A stretch of 64,000 bases of DNA from Shewanella carassii (GCF_002777975.1 NZ_NGVS01000028.1:62001-126000); one strand, 5' to 3'. Counted from the stretch's first letter, positions 41,448 through 51,897 are shown. A program made the numbers and translations. Notes: generated by a model not told the origin, from the letters alone.

Positions 41448-43283
41448 ATGATAACTGACTCATTATTAAAGAGTAATGGCCGTGGGCGCCAGCCTAAAAA
41501 ATTGCTTAATCACTACAGCGCCTGGAAATATCTGGTGTTGGTAGTCACTCTGGTGGTGATGGCGCTGAGCGCCTTGCCAACCTGGTATGGTGAAGATGCC
41601 GCGGTGCAAATTTCTCCCAAGGCCGGACTGGACTTATCTCCGACCCAGATAGTTTCTGAACTGGCCAAGGCCGATATTCAAGTCAAGCGCCTGGACAGCA
41701 AAGATCAGCAAACCCTGGTTATTCTCAATGACGAAGGCCAACAGACGCTGGCCAAGTCATTGCTGGCCGATCATGCCCAAGATCCGGCTGAGCTCACTTT
41801 GGCCTTGAGACCGGCGGCGCCCGAGTGGCTGCTCGGCATGGGATTTGAACCCATTAAACTGGGACTGGATCTTCGTGGTGGGGTGCAGTTTCTGTTGGAT
41901 GTGGATATTGCTCCTGTGTATCAGACTCAAGGCAGTTCATTGGCCGATGCCCTGCGCGTCTTTGCCAGAGAAACGGGGATCCGTGGCTTGAGTGTGCGTC
42001 AGGGCGCTGAAGAGCAACTGACAGTGGTTATGCCAGAGGCGGCTCGCGCCGAGGTGCGGCAATTTATGGCCAAGCAATACCCACTCTGGCAGGTGAGCAG
42101 CGATAACAGTCAACTCAAGCTGGTACTGACGGAGGCCGAGAAAATCAACCTGCGTAATCTGACGGTGCAGCAAAATCTGCAGATCATGCGTACCCGAATT
42201 GAGGAACTGGGGATCACCGAAGCCTTGGTGCAGCGTCAGGGCGAGAGCCGCATCCGTATCGAGCTGCCCGGTGTTCAAGACCCGGCGGCCGCCAAGAGCG
42301 TGATAGGGGCGACCGCGACTCTGGCCTTCTATGAGGTTAAGGATAGTGCCACCGGCGCCATCTTGATTAAAGACAAGTCCGGCAATCCTGTGCCCGTGGC
42401 ACGTAAACCTGTGCTGACCGGCGAGCATATTGTCGATGCCCGTGCCGGAATCGGAGAAATGGGCATTGCAGAGGTGAATATTACCCTGGACAGTGAAGGC
42501 GGCCGCCGTATGACCGACTTTTCGCGAGGCCATATCGGTAAACCTATGGCCACGGCATACAGTGAGTACAGTCGCGATGCCGATGGTAAGGCGGTACAAA
42601 GCAATGAAATTATCAGTGTCGCCACCATCCAGTCTGTGCTGCCGGAGCGCTTTCGAATAACCGGCGCCGGTAGTTATCAGGATGCGCAGCAATTGGCTCT
42701 TTTGCTGCGGGCCGGTTCTATGACTGCACCTGTCACCATAGTTGAAGAGCGCACCATAGGCCCGACGCTGGGGGCAGAGAATATTCACAACGGCTTTGCC
42801 GCCCTGGCGCTCGGTCTGGGGATCACCCTGGTGTTTATGGCGCTTTGGTATCGCAGGCTGGGCTGGGTCGCCAACCTGGCACTGCTGGCTAACATGGTGT
42901 TGCTGTTTGGCTTGCTGGCCTTGATCCCCGGCGCGGTACTGACTCTCCCCGGGATTGCCGGTTTGGTGCTGACAGTGGGGATGGCGGTGGATACCAATGT
43001 GCTGATTTTCGAGCGGATCCGCGACAAGCTTCGTGAAGGGCGAGCATTGGCGCACGCCATTGACAAGGGCTTTGACAGCGCCTTCTCCACCATTTTCGAT
43101 GCCAACTTCACCACTATGATCACCGCCGTAGTGCTCTACGCCATAGGTAATGGTCCTATTCAGGGGTTTGCGCTGACGCTGGGGCTGGGGTTATTGACCA
43201 GTATGTTCACCGGAATTTTTGCCTCAAGGGCGATTATCAATCTGGTTTATGGCAAGAACTTCAGCCGCGATGTAAGGGTTTAA
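41448..43283 (+). CDS. secD: Protein translocase subunit SecD
   Basis: 611 residues. An N-terminal transmembrane helix follows a 25-residue basic extension. Then comes the conserved LGLDLRGGVQFLL, a large periplasmic domain, and six C-terminal membrane helices starting at GFAALALGLGITLVFMALWY. The RND-type helix with AVDTNVLIFERIRDKLREG is intact, including the proton-path Asp in VGMAVDTN. It assists Sec-dependent export using the proton-motive force. secF follows after 4 bp. yajC, the usual upstream neighbour of secDF, is not present here, which suggests a second SecDF set in this genome. Confidence 0.92.
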   Translation: MITDSLLKSNGRGRQPKKLLNHYSAWKYLVLVVTLVVMALSALPTWYGEDAAVQISPKAGLDLSPTQIVSELAKADIQVKRLDSKDQQTLVILNDEGQQTLAKSLLADHAQDPAELTLALRPAAPEWLLGMGFEPIKLGLDLRGGVQFLLDVDIAPVYQTQGSSLADALRVFARETGIRGLSVRQGAEEQLTVVMPEAARAEVRQFMAKQYPLWQVSSDNSQLKLVLTEAEKINLRNLTVQQNLQIMRTRIEELGITEALVQRQGESRIRIELPGVQDPAAAKSVIGATATLAFYEVKDSATGAILIKDKSGNPVPVARKPVLTGEHIVDARAGIGEMGIAEVNITLDSEGGRRMTDFSRGHIGKPMATAYSEYSRDADGKAVQSNEIISVATIQSVLPERFRITGAGSYQDAQQLALLLRAGSMTAPVTIVEERTIGPTLGAENIHNGFAALALGLGITLVFMALWYRRLGWVANLALLANMVLLFGLLALIPGAVLTLPGIAGLVLTVGMAVDTNVLIFERIRDKLREGRALAHAIDKGFDSAFSTIFDANFTTMITAVVLYAIGNGPIQGFALTLGLGLLTSMFTGIFASRAIINLVYGKNFSRDVRV

Positions 43284-43287
43284 TATT

Positions 43288-44184
43288 ATGATTAATATGA
43301 AAAATGCAACCAAGTGGCGTTATTTCAGCAGCGCGATTTCTGTGATTTTGATGATAGTGTCCATCAGTGTGATTGCCGTCAAGGGGCTCAACTGGGGGCT
43401 GGATTTTACCGGTGGTGTGGTCAGTGAAATCCGTATCGACAGCTCAATCAGCGCCAAGACGTTGCAACCTTTGTTGCAGCAGGCCTATGGTCAGGAAGTC
43501 AGCCTGATTGCTGCCGGTGAGCCGGGACGCTGGGTGCTGCGTTATGCCGCGCCAAGTGCCGGACAGAGTATGCCCGAACTGCCGGAAGTGTTGGCGGGTA
43601 TGAACACTCAGGTGGAAGTGCTCAATACCAGCATAGTCGGGCCTCAGGTCGGCCAGGAGTTGGCCGAGCAGGGCGGTTTGGCTTTGCTGGTGGCTATGTT
43701 GTGTATTCTGGGCTATCTCTCTTACCGCTTTGAGTGGCGTCTGGCATCCGGCGCGGTATTTGCACTGGTGCATGATGTTATCTTTGTGCTGGCTTTTTTT
43801 GCCGCCACTCAGATGGAGTTCAACCTGACGGTGCTGGCGGCAGTGCTGGCCATTTTGGGATATTCACTCAACGATTCCATCATTATTGCCGACAGGATCC
43901 GCGAATTGCTGGCCGCCAAACCCAAGCTGGCGGTAAAAGACATCAATAACCAGGCGATTGCTGCCACGTTTGCCCGAACCATGGTGACATCCGGTACTAC
44001 CTTGATGACCATTTCAGCGCTGTGGATCATGGGCGGAGGTCCCTTGGAAGGATTTTCCATCGCCATGTTTATCGGTGTGTTGACCGGTACCTTCTCCTCA
44101 ATATCGGTTGGTACTTCATTGCCGGAATGGTTGGGACTGTCCAGTGAGCATTATCGGGTGACGCCTGTGACCCAGACTCCTTGA
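43288..44184 (+). CDS. secF: Protein translocase subunit SecF
   Basis: 298 residues. First membrane helix, then LNWGLDFTGGVVSEIRI (SecF DFTGG motif), a small periplasmic domain, and five further helices including ILGYSLNDSIIIADRIREL. It ends with a short cytoplasmic tail. Forms the SecDF complex with the product of the preceding gene and is transcribed with it. Slightly shorter than E. coli SecF (323). Confidence 0.92.
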   Translation: MINMKNATKWRYFSSAISVILMIVSISVIAVKGLNWGLDFTGGVVSEIRIDSSISAKTLQPLLQQAYGQEVSLIAAGEPGRWVLRYAAPSAGQSMPELPEVLAGMNTQVEVLNTSIVGPQVGQELAEQGGLALLVAMLCILGYLSYRFEWRLASGAVFALVHDVIFVLAFFAATQMEFNLTVLAAVLAILGYSLNDSIIIADRIRELLAAKPKLAVKDINNQAIAATFARTMVTSGTTLMTISALWIMGGGPLEGFSIAMFIGVLTGTFSSISVGTSLPEWLGLSSEHYRVTPVTQTP

Positions 44185-44256
44185 TTGAAACCCGTCAATT
44201 AATACTGATTTAATCCACCGGCGCCACAATGTGCGCGCCGATGGGATACTGGCAAC

Positions 44257-44286
44257 AAAAAAGCCACCTGTTAAGGTGGCTTTTTT
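44257..44286. terminator. Bidirectional terminator between secF and yhbY
   Basis: AAAAAAGCCACC-TGTTAA-GGTGGCTTTTTT; A and T runs on both sides serve both convergent genes. Confidence 0.92.
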
Positions 44287-44299
44287 GAGGGGAATGGGC

Positions 44300-44599
44300 T
44301 TATCTGGCCTTGGGCAGAGCGATTTTCATCTCTTCGGATTGGCGGAAAAGCACCAATACATGGCCTATCAGCTGCACCTTGGTTGCCTGGGTTTCACGGA
44401 CAATGGCATCAACGATAGCGGCTTTCAGTTCTCTGTCTTCAGAGGCGACTTTAACTTTAATCAGCTCATGGTGAGAGAGCGCATTATCAATTTCAGCCAG
44501 TACCCCTTCAGTCAGGCCATTGGCACCAAGCAGCACTACCGGCTTGAGGCTGTGTGCCAGGCCCTTTAGATGCTGTTTCTGTTTGGTTGTTAAGTTCAT
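44300..44599 (-). CDS. yhbY: Ribosome assembly RNA-binding protein YhbY (CRM domain)
   Basis: 99 residues from the ATG at 44597-44599, which matches the E. coli YhbY start (MNLTTKQKQHLKGLAH). A single CRM domain with the GANG RNA-binding loop (VVLLGANGLTEGVL) and HELIKVKV. Associated with pre-50S particles in E. coli. Divergent from rlmE, as in E. coli. Confidence 0.95.
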   Translation of the reverse strand: MNLTTKQKQHLKGLAHSLKPVVLLGANGLTEGVLAEIDNALSHHELIKVKVASEDRELKAAIVDAIVRETQATKVQLIGHVLVLFRQSEEMKIALPKAR

Positions 44600-44689
44600 T
44601 TCTACCAACTTTTGCTGAGTTACTGTTGAAAAGCCGCTATTCTACCCTCATATAGCCCTTGTGTAACTCTCATTTGTTGCGGATTTTGA

Positions 44690-45319
44690 ATGTCAGGTAA
44701 GAAACGTACGGCCAGTTCCACCCGTTGGATGCAGGAACACTTTGATGATCACTATGTCAAATTGGCACAAAAACGGGGGCTGCGTTCGCGGGCCGCGTTC
44801 AAGTTGGAGGAGCTGCAACAAAAAGATCAGCTGATTAAACCCGGGATGACAGTGGTTGACCTGGGAGCCGCTCCTGGAGGTTGGTCTCAGGTAGCAGCCA
44901 AGTTGGTCGGTGATAAAGGTAAAGTGGTTGCTTGTGATATTTTACCGATGGACCCAATCGTTGGCGTCGATTTCCTTCAGGGAGACTTCCGTGAGGAAAA
45001 AGTCCTCGAGGCCTTGCTGACCCGGGTTGGGGAAGATAAGGTTGACTTGGTGCTCTCGGATATGGCGCCCAATATGAGTGGTTCAGATGGTGTGGATCAG
45101 CCCAGAGCCATGTATTTAGTGGAGTTGGCGCTGGATATGTGTCATCAGGTGTTGGCAGCCAATGGTAGTTTTGCTGTTAAAGTCTTTCAGGGGGAGGGCT
45201 TTGACGAGTATATGAAAGCAGTCAGACAAGCGTTCAAGACTGTAAAAACCCGTAAGCCGGATTCCTCCAGGCCACGTTCTCGCGAGGTCTATCTGGTAGC
45301 GACAGGGTACAAGTTGTAG
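44690..45319 (+). CDS. rlmE: 23S rRNA (uridine-2'-O-)-methyltransferase
   Basis: 209 residues, identical in length class to E. coli RrmJ/FtsJ. SAM-binding motif [15 protein letters not shown] near residue 60. The catalytic K-D-K-E tetrad is consistent with [29 protein letters not shown] and SREVYLVA. Methylates U2552 of 23S rRNA. Precedes ftsH by 44 bp, the same operon as in E. coli, where both are heat-shock genes. Confidence 0.96.
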   Translation: MSGKKRTASSTRWMQEHFDDHYVKLAQKRGLRSRAAFKLEELQQKDQLIKPGMTVVDLGAAPGGWSQVAAKLVGDKGKVVACDILPMDPIVGVDFLQGDFREEKVLEALLTRVGEDKVDLVLSDMAPNMSGSDGVDQPRAMYLVELALDMCHQVLAANGSFAVKVFQGEGFDEYMKAVRQAFKTVKTRKPDSSRPRSREVYLVATGYKL

Positions 45320-45363
45320 TACCCTGATTGAAGTAAATCTCAAGACTTTGTGAGGTTCAGTAA

Positions 45364-47328
45364 TTGAGTGACATGGCAAAAAATTTGATTCTCTGGGTGG
45401 TCATCGCCGTGGTGCTGATGTCCGTGTTCCAGGGTTACTCCCCCTCTTCTTCGTCAGCGCAGAAGATGGATTATTCGACTTTCCTGGACGATGTTCGTAG
45501 CGGCCAAGTCAGTAACGTTGAAGTGAAAAGCGATCAACGTACGATTGAAGGCGTCAAAAAGTCCGGTGAAAAGTTCACCACCATTATGCCCTTGTATGAC
45601 CAGGATCTGATCAATGACCTGGATCGTAAAGGCATCCGCATGAAAGGGCAGGAAGCCGAAGAGTCAGGTTTCCTGACACAGATCTTTATCTCCTGGTTCC
45701 CTATGCTGCTGCTTATCGGGGTGTGGATCTTCTTTATGCGACAGATGCAGGGCGGTGGCGGTAAAGGCGCCATGTCCTTTGGCAAGAGTAAAGCCAAGCT
45801 GATGAGCGAAGATCAGATTAAGACCACCTTTGCCGATGTGGCCGGTTGTGATGAGGCCAAGGAAGAGGTGAAGGAGATGGTGGATTATCTGCGTGATCCG
45901 ACTAAGTTCCAGAAACTCGGTGGCCGTATTCCTACCGGTGTCTTGATGGTTGGTCCTCCAGGTACAGGTAAAACCTTGCTCGCCAAGGCGATTGCCGGTG
46001 AAGCCAAGGTGCCTTTCTTTACCATCTCAGGTTCTGACTTTGTGGAAATGTTTGTCGGTGTCGGTGCCTCCCGGGTACGTGACATGTTCGAGCAGGCCAA
46101 AAAGTCGGCGCCATGTATCATCTTTATCGATGAAATCGACGCCGTTGGCCGTCAGCGTGGTGCCGGACTCGGTGGTGGTCACGACGAGCGTGAGCAAACA
46201 TTGAACCAGATGCTGGTGGAAATGGACGGCTTTGAAGGTAATGAAGGTATTATCGTTATCGCCGCAACCAACCGTCCAGATGTGTTGGATGCTGCGCTGT
46301 TGCGTCCAGGCCGTTTCGACCGCCAGGTTGTTGTAGGGCTGCCGGATGTTCGCGGCCGTGAGCAAATTCTTAAAGTGCACATGCGTAAAGTGCCTTTGGG
46401 TGACGATGTTAAAGCTAGTGTGATTGCCCGTGGTACGCCTGGGTTCTCAGGTGCGGATCTTGCCAACCTGGTTAACGAGGCGGCACTGTTTGCTGCTCGC
46501 GGTAATCGCCGTGTGGTGACCATGGAAGAGTTTGAGAGTGCCAAAGACAAGATCATGATGGGCGCCGAGCGCCGCTCCATGGTGATGTCTGAGTCCGAGA
46601 AAGAGATGACGGCTTACCACGAAGCCGGCCACGCGATTGTGGGCTATCTGGTGCCTGAGCACGACCCTGTGCATAAGGTAACCATTATCCCTCGTGGCCG
46701 GGCCTTGGGTGTGACCTTCTTCCTGCCGGAAGCCGATGCCATCAGTGAGAGCCGCCAGAAGCTGGAGAGTAAGATCTCTGTGGCCTACGGTGGTCGACTG
46801 GCAGAAGAGATTATCTTTGGCACTGAAAAAGTCTCTACCGGTGCATCTCAGGACATTAAATATGCTACGGCCATTGCCCGTAACATGGTGACCCAGTGGG
46901 GCTTCTCTGAGAAACTAGGTCCGCTGCTATACGCAGAGGAAGAGGGTGAGGTATTCCTGGGCCGCTCCATGGCCAAGTCCAAGCATATGTCTGATGAGAC
47001 TGCGGCCATCATAGACTCCGAAATCAAGGCTATCATTGACCGCAACTACCAGCGTGCCAAGCAACTGCTGGATGAGAATATGGACGTACTGCACGCGATG
47101 AAAGATGCGTTGATGAAGTATGAGACCATAGACTCGCGCCAGATAGAGGACTTGATGGAGCGCCGCGAAGTGCGTCCTCCGGTGGATTGGCATATGGATG
47201 ACAACGGCTCTTCCAACGGCAATAATGGCAATAAAGGTGCCAAGCCTGAAGAGACTGAAGTTGAAGAGCATGAGCCGAGTGATACTGCTGCAGATTTGGG
47301 CAAACCCGGCGAGAGCCCGCTGAAATAA
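45364..47328 (+). CDS. ftsH: ATP-dependent zinc metalloprotease FtsH
   Basis: 654 residues from a TTG at 45364 (MSDMAKNL) with TGAGGT upstream; the ATG at 45373 (MAKNL) is an alternative and matches the E. coli N-terminus. Two membrane helices flank a short periplasmic domain. AAA core: Walker A GPPGTGKT near residue 200, Walker [12 protein letters not shown], second region of homology [11 protein letters not shown]. Protease zinc site HEAGH near 420. Degrades sigma-32, LpxC and misassembled membrane proteins. The C-terminal 40 residues are low-complexity ([20 protein letters not shown]). Confidence 0.97.
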   Translation: MSDMAKNLILWVVIAVVLMSVFQGYSPSSSSAQKMDYSTFLDDVRSGQVSNVEVKSDQRTIEGVKKSGEKFTTIMPLYDQDLINDLDRKGIRMKGQEAEESGFLTQIFISWFPMLLLIGVWIFFMRQMQGGGGKGAMSFGKSKAKLMSEDQIKTTFADVAGCDEAKEEVKEMVDYLRDPTKFQKLGGRIPTGVLMVGPPGTGKTLLAKAIAGEAKVPFFTISGSDFVEMFVGVGASRVRDMFEQAKKSAPCIIFIDEIDAVGRQRGAGLGGGHDEREQTLNQMLVEMDGFEGNEGIIVIAATNRPDVLDAALLRPGRFDRQVVVGLPDVRGREQILKVHMRKVPLGDDVKASVIARGTPGFSGADLANLVNEAALFAARGNRRVVTMEEFESAKDKIMMGAERRSMVMSESEKEMTAYHEAGHAIVGYLVPEHDPVHKVTIIPRGRALGVTFFLPEADAISESRQKLESKISVAYGGRLAEEIIFGTEKVSTGASQDIKYATAIARNMVTQWGFSEKLGPLLYAEEEGEVFLGRSMAKSKHMSDETAAIIDSEIKAIIDRNYQRAKQLLDENMDVLHAMKDALMKYETIDSRQIEDLMERREVRPPVDWHMDDNGSSNGNNGNKGAKPEETEVEEHEPSDTAADLGKPGESPLK

Positions 47329-47344
47329 GCTCATTCTGAGGTCA

Positions 47345-47371
47345 AAGAAAACCCCGCAAGGGGTTTTCTTG
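47345..47371 (+). terminator. Terminator of rlmE-ftsH
   Basis: AAGAAAACCCC-GCAA-GGGGTTTTCTT followed by GTTT. Confidence 0.85.
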
Positions 47372-47441
47372 TTTCTGCCTGAAGGCACAATAATAAATCC
47401 AAGAAAGATGTTCTCGCGCTTGACGCGTAAGGGAGTAAAGA

Positions 47442-48278
47442 GTGTTTGAATTGAAGTCCGGTGCTCAGCAACTACTACTCGATGAGCCTAAGGTGATGGG
47501 GATCCTCAATGTAACCCCGGATTCGTTTTCCGATGGCGGCCGTTTTTCTTCCTTTGAACTGGCTTGCCGCCACGCCGACCAGATGGTGGCCGATGGCGCC
47601 GTGTTTATTGATATCGGCGGCGAGTCCACTCGGCCCGGGGCTGCCGATGTCAGCGTCGATGAGGAGCTTTCCCGGGTTGTTCCCTTGGTGGAGTATATTG
47701 TCGCCAAGTATCCTCAGATCTGGATCTCTTTGGATACCAGCAAAGCCGAAGTGATGCGTGCCGGTATCAATGCCGGCGCTCATCTTATCAACGACGTGCG
47801 GGCCTTGCAGGAGCCCGGCGCCCTCCAAGCCGCGGCTGAGTTGCAGGTGCCTGTGTGCCTGATGCATATGCAGGGGCAACCCAGAACCATGCAGAATGCG
47901 CCCCACTATGAGGATCTGCTTGCCGAGGTGAATGACTTCTTTGCCAAGCGCATTGAGGCCTGCATTGATGCAGGGATCGCCAGAGAGGCAATATTGCTGG
48001 ATCCAGGTTTTGGATTTGGCAAGACGCTGGAACACAATTATCATCTGCTGGCTCATTTGCAAGAGCTAGCAAAATTTGATCTGCCAATACTTATCGGATT
48101 GTCACGAAAGAGTATGATAGGAAATCTGCTTGAGCGCAGCGTAGACAATAGATTGGCAGGCAGCCTGGCAGGCGCTATGTTGGCAGCTCAGCGGGGCGCA
48201 CATATTATTCGGGTACATGATGTCGCAGAGACTTACGATGTACTCAAGGTCATGGCTGCAACCAAACAGTTTGGATAA
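47442..48278 (+). CDS. folP: Dihydropteroate synthase
   Basis: 278 residues from a GTG at 47442 with AAGGGAG upstream. Pterin-binding signatures: MGILNVTPDSFSDGGRF and IDIGGESTRPGA near the N-terminus, LDPGFGFGKTLEHN near residue 185, and the C-terminal IIRVHDV. Joins dihydropterin pyrophosphate and p-aminobenzoate in folate synthesis; target of sulfonamides. Followed by glmM as in E. coli. Confidence 0.96.
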   Translation: MFELKSGAQQLLLDEPKVMGILNVTPDSFSDGGRFSSFELACRHADQMVADGAVFIDIGGESTRPGAADVSVDEELSRVVPLVEYIVAKYPQIWISLDTSKAEVMRAGINAGAHLINDVRALQEPGALQAAAELQVPVCLMHMQGQPRTMQNAPHYEDLLAEVNDFFAKRIEACIDAGIAREAILLDPGFGFGKTLEHNYHLLAHLQELAKFDLPILIGLSRKSMIGNLLERSVDNRLAGSLAGAMLAAQRGAHIIRVHDVAETYDVLKVMAATKQFG

Positions 48279-48374
48279 AGAAGCGCTGTGACTTCATCGG
48301 ATTCAGGTCGGCGGGTCAGCCGACATTAGGTTTACAATATATAGAATAACCATCTGGGATGGTTCGTAAGAGGG

Positions 48375-49712
48375 GTGAGTGTGAGAAAGTTTTTTGGTAC
48401 GGATGGGATCCGCGGCAAAGTCGGAGCGGGCAAGATGACTCCTGAGTTGGCTCTTAAGCTTGGCTGGGCTGCCGGTAGGGTCTTGTCCCGCAGTGGCACT
48501 CGTAAAGTGATCATAGGCAAGGATACCCGGATCTCAGGTTATCTGTTCGAGTCGGCGCTGGAAGCCGGCCTGTCTGCTGCCGGGCTCAATGTGATGTTGA
48601 TGGGCCCAATGCCTACGCCTGCGGTAGCCTACCTGACCCGAACTTTCCGCGCCGAGGCCGGAGTGGTTATCAGTGCATCTCACAACCCCTACTATGATAA
48701 CGGTATCAAGTTTTTCTCCACAGATGGCAGTAAGCTGGATGACGAGCTGGAACTTGAGATTGAAGCCGAGCTGGAAAAACCTCTGGTTTGTGTTGAGTCG
48801 CATCTGCTGGGGAAGGTTTCTCGCATTGATGATGCTGCCGGTCGTTATATCGAATACTGCAAAGGTAACTTCCCGGCGGATCAAACCCTCGCCGGGCTCA
48901 AGATAGTGGTGGACTGTGCTCACGGCGCTACCTATCACATTGCCCCCAATGTGTTCCGCGAACTGGGCGCCGAGGTGGTGACCATAGGGGATAAGCCCAA
49001 TGGTATCAACATCAATGATCAAGTGGGGGCGACCTCCATGGCCAAGATCTGTGAAACCGTGGTCAGTGAAGGCGCCGATCTGGGTATCGCGCTCGATGGC
49101 GATGGCGACCGTATCATGATGGTCAATCGACAAGGTGATGTCATAGACGGCGATCAGATCCTCTATATCCTTGCCTGCGACGCCCAAAAGCGCGGCATTC
49201 TCAAAGGCGGGGTTGTTGGTACGCTGATGTCCAATCTGGGACTCGAGCTGGCGCTCAAACAGCTCAATATTCCCTTTGCCCGTTCCAAGGTTGGCGATCG
49301 CTATGTAATGGAACTGCTGAAAGAGAAAGATTGGCGCATTGGGGGAGAAAACTCAGGCCATATCCTCAACCTGGATCATGGCACTACGGGTGATGGCATA
49401 GTGGCAGGTATTCTGGTGCTGGCGGCCATGCGTCGTCATAACGCCTCGCTGGAAGAGTTGACTGAATCGATGCAGATGTTGCCTCAGGTCCTTATTAATG
49501 TTCGTTTTGAAGGCAACTCAGATCCGCTGGCATCACAATTGGTGCAAGACGCCCAGGCTCAGGTGGAGTCGCAACTGGGTGAGCGTGGACGGGTGTTGTT
49601 GCGTAAATCCGGTACTGAACCTTTGATCCGGGTGATGGTGGAAGGGGATGATGAAGCCCTGGTGCGCGCTCATGCCGAAACCATAGCCGCCGCAGTCAAA
49701 CAAGCGGTTTAA
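48375..49712 (+). CDS. glmM: Phosphoglucosamine mutase
   Basis: 445 residues from a GTG at 48375, the same length and N-terminus ([13 protein letters not shown]) as E. coli GlmM. Catalytic phosphoserine loop [13 protein letters not shown] near residue 102. Metal loop DGDGDR near 241, sugar-binding GGENSGH, and C-terminal phosphate-binding [15 protein letters not shown]. Interconverts glucosamine-6-P and glucosamine-1-P for UDP-GlcNAc. Confidence 0.97.
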   Translation: MSVRKFFGTDGIRGKVGAGKMTPELALKLGWAAGRVLSRSGTRKVIIGKDTRISGYLFESALEAGLSAAGLNVMLMGPMPTPAVAYLTRTFRAEAGVVISASHNPYYDNGIKFFSTDGSKLDDELELEIEAELEKPLVCVESHLLGKVSRIDDAAGRYIEYCKGNFPADQTLAGLKIVVDCAHGATYHIAPNVFRELGAEVVTIGDKPNGININDQVGATSMAKICETVVSEGADLGIALDGDGDRIMMVNRQGDVIDGDQILYILACDAQKRGILKGGVVGTLMSNLGLELALKQLNIPFARSKVGDRYVMELLKEKDWRIGGENSGHILNLDHGTTGDGIVAGILVLAAMRRHNASLEELTESMQMLPQVLINVRFEGNSDPLASQLVQDAQAQVESQLGERGRVLLRKSGTEPLIRVMVEGDDEALVRAHAETIAAAVKQAV

Positions 49713-49894
49713 ATTGGCGTTTTTTAGCTTAATCAAAGTAAAATTAATGACTTAAGCTGAAATTGTGAGCGATTTACTGAGTGTGAGCGCAAAAAGTAGC
49801 CGAACACACGGTAAATCGCAAAAATTCCGTAAACAGGTATTGTAAGTTAATAAGTGGTTCGCTATTATTCACGCCGCTTTCAGAGGAGATGGTG

Positions 49895-50677
49895 ATGGCA
49901 CTCAGACGTCCAATGGTAGCAGGCAACTGGAAAATGAATGGCAGTGCGCAGTTAGCGCAAGAGTTGTTCAAGAAGTTTGCCAATAAGCTACATAATGATT
50001 CTGTTGAAGTGGTTTTATGCCCACCAGCGATTTATCTGGAAAGCGTAAGGCAACTGCTCGAAACTAACAAGGAAACCTTAAATGGTTCTCTGGTTAGAAT
50101 GGGAGCTCAGAACCTGAGTCAGCACGATTTTGGTGCGTACACGGGTGAAACCTCAGGGCGGATGCTGAAAGATGCCGGTTGTCGTTATGTGATAATTGGT
50201 CACTCGGAACGCCGCCGTATGTACGGTGAAACGAGTAATATAGTGGCAGAGAAATTTGCCGCGGCTCAAAAGCACGGTCTAACTCCGATACTCTGTGTCG
50301 GTGAATCTGGCCCGGCTCGTGAAGCAAGACGTACTTTTGAGGTGCTTGCCGAAGAGTTGGATGTGGTAATCGAAAAGAACGGTACCATGGCTTTTGATAA
50401 TGCGATCATCGCCTATGAGCCTCTTTGGGCTGTAGGGACAGGAAAGAGCGCAACACCAGAGCAGGCACAAGAAGTTCACGCGTTTATACGCAATCGCCTC
50501 TCTGAAGTGTCCCCTTATATTGGGGAAAATATCAGGATCTTGTACGGCGGCAGTGTCACACCGAGTAATGCTGCAGATTTATTCGCCCAACCTGATGTGG
50601 ATGGTGGACTGATAGGCGGTGCTAGCTTAAACTCTACCGAATTCTTGAGTTTATGTACGATAGCAATGAGCGCTTAA
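49895..50677 (+). CDS. tpiA: Triosephosphate isomerase
   Basis: 260 residues from the ATG at 49895; the ATG at 49889 abuts the GAGGAG site and is too close to it. Active-site residues visible: N and K in AGNWKMNGS, the histidine in IIGHSERR, and the glutamate in IAYEPLWAVGTGKSA. Glycolytic enzyme interconverting dihydroxyacetone phosphate and glyceraldehyde-3-P. secG starts two bases after its stop. Confidence 0.97.
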   Translation: MALRRPMVAGNWKMNGSAQLAQELFKKFANKLHNDSVEVVLCPPAIYLESVRQLLETNKETLNGSLVRMGAQNLSQHDFGAYTGETSGRMLKDAGCRYVIIGHSERRRMYGETSNIVAEKFAAAQKHGLTPILCVGESGPAREARRTFEVLAEELDVVIEKNGTMAFDNAIIAYEPLWAVGTGKSATPEQAQEVHAFIRNRLSEVSPYIGENIRILYGGSVTPSNAADLFAQPDVDGGLIGGASLNSTEFLSLCTIAMSA

Positions 50678-50678
50678 T

Positions 50679-50984
50679 ATGAAAGAAGTACTGATGGTTA
50701 TTTACTTGTTGGTGGCTTTGGGTCTGGTTGGACTCATCCTTATCCAGCAAGGCAAAGGGGCTGACATGGGCGCATCTTTTGGTGCCGGTGCTTCAGGAAC
50801 CCTGTTCGGTTCAGCAGGTTCAGGTAACTTTCTGACTCGGACAACGGCGATTCTCGCTATCGCGTTTTTCACTCTTAGCCTGGTTATTGGCAACATGAGT
50901 GCGCATCACGTGAAGCAGGACACCAATATTATGGGTTCTGATGTAGAACAGACCCAACAGTCTGAGACCAAAATTCCAGACTAA
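50679..50984 (+). CDS. secG: Protein translocase subunit SecG
   Basis: 101 residues. Two membrane helices (LMVIYLLVALGLVGLILIQQ and TAILAIAFFTLSLVIGN) with the conserved QQGKGADMGASFGAG loop between them. It is the third subunit of SecYEG. The short cytoplasmic tail is Gln/Asp-rich. The start is almost contiguous with tpiA, so it may depend on translation of that gene. Confidence 0.95.
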   Translation: MKEVLMVIYLLVALGLVGLILIQQGKGADMGASFGAGASGTLFGSAGSGNFLTRTTAILAIAFFTLSLVIGNMSAHHVKQDTNIMGSDVEQTQQSETKIPD

Positions 50985-50994
50985 TACCGAATAT

Positions 50995-51081
50995 GCCGAG
51001 GTGGTGAAATTGGTAGACGCGCAGCCTTGAGGTGGCTGTGACCTAACGGTCGTGCGGGTTCAAGTCCCGCTCTCGGCACCA
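50995..51081 (+). tRNA. leuU: tRNA-Leu (anticodon GAG)
   Basis: 87 nt with encoded CCA. Acceptor GCCGAGG pairs with TCTCGGC. Anticodon stem CAGCC/GGCTG with loop TTGAGGT gives GAG. A long variable arm (GTGACCTAACGGTC) and T-arm GCGGGTTCAAGTCCCGC follow. As in E. coli, it lies between secG and the initiator tRNA. Confidence 0.97.
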
Positions 51082-51163
51082 ATCTTTAACTGAGTGAATG
51101 GATATGAAATTTTTCTCAGTTATTGCAAGTGAAAGCTGAAATCAGTAAACTTGCAGCAGTTGA

Positions 51164-51240
<77 letters not shown>

Positions 51241-51304
51241 GCTCCCAGTGATGAATTAAGCTAATATATAATTCATCCTGTTTACAGGTTCTTGAACATA
51301 ATGA

Positions 51305-51326
51305 CCTCGTGATTACGGGGTTTTTT
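51305..51326 (+). terminator. Leader terminator 1 between tRNA-fMet and rimP
   Basis: CCTCG-TGATTA-CGGGG followed by TTTTTT; 5-bp stem including one U-G pair. Confidence 0.65.
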
Positions 51327-51375
51327 GTTATCTGGGACTTTTAAATTTGCTGCCTTTTACGGCAGCTCAATACTG

Positions 51376-51397
51376 GGGCTATTAATAGCCCTTTTTT
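51376..51397 (+). terminator. Leader terminator 2 upstream of rimP
   Basis: GGGCTATTAATAGCCC, a perfect palindrome followed by TTTTTT. Between it and terminator 1 lies a third hairpin, GCTGCC-TTTTAC-GGCAGC (51349-51366). It ends only 18 bp before the rimP start. Confidence 0.75.
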
Positions 51398-51414
51398 GTT
51401 TTTCGGGGGTTACC

Positions 51415-51870
51415 TTGGCAACATTAGAATCCAGACTCACAGAAATGCTTACTCCGGCAGTGGAAGGCCTCGGCTACCAGCTATGGGGTATTGAATTTGT
51501 TAAGGCCGGCAAGCATTCAACCTTGCGGCTATTTATTGACAGTGAGAACGGCATTAATATTGAAGATTGTGCCAATGCCAGTCGTCAGGCGAGCGCCATT
51601 CTGGATGTCGAGGACCCAATCACTTCCGAATACACACTGGAAGTCTCCTCTCCCGGTCTCGACAGGCCGCTGTTCACCTCTGAACAATACGCTATGTACC
51701 TTGGAGAGGAAGCAAAGATTCAACTGACTATGCCGGTAGCGGGTAGTCGTAACTTAAAAGGTACCATCACTAAGGTGGAAGGGCAGATGCTCACCCTGAC
51801 AGTGGATGGAAAAGACTTGATTATTGCCTTGGATAACATCCGTAAAGGCAACCTGATCGCTAAGTTTTGA
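51415..51870 (+). CDS. rimP: Ribosome maturation factor RimP
   Basis: 151 residues from a TTG at 51415, chosen because it aligns with the E. coli RimP N-terminus ([19 protein letters not shown]). The open frame extends to 51325 but would translate through the leader terminators. Conserved core: [20 protein letters not shown] and [15 protein letters not shown]. Needed for 30S maturation. First protein gene of the rimP-nusA-infB operon. Confidence 0.93.
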   Translation: MATLESRLTEMLTPAVEGLGYQLWGIEFVKAGKHSTLRLFIDSENGINIEDCANASRQASAILDVEDPITSEYTLEVSSPGLDRPLFTSEQYAMYLGEEAKIQLTMPVAGSRNLKGTITKVEGQMLTLTVDGKDLIIALDNIRKGNLIAKF

Positions 51871-51897
51871 TGGTTTCAAGGTGAACGAGGCAAGACG

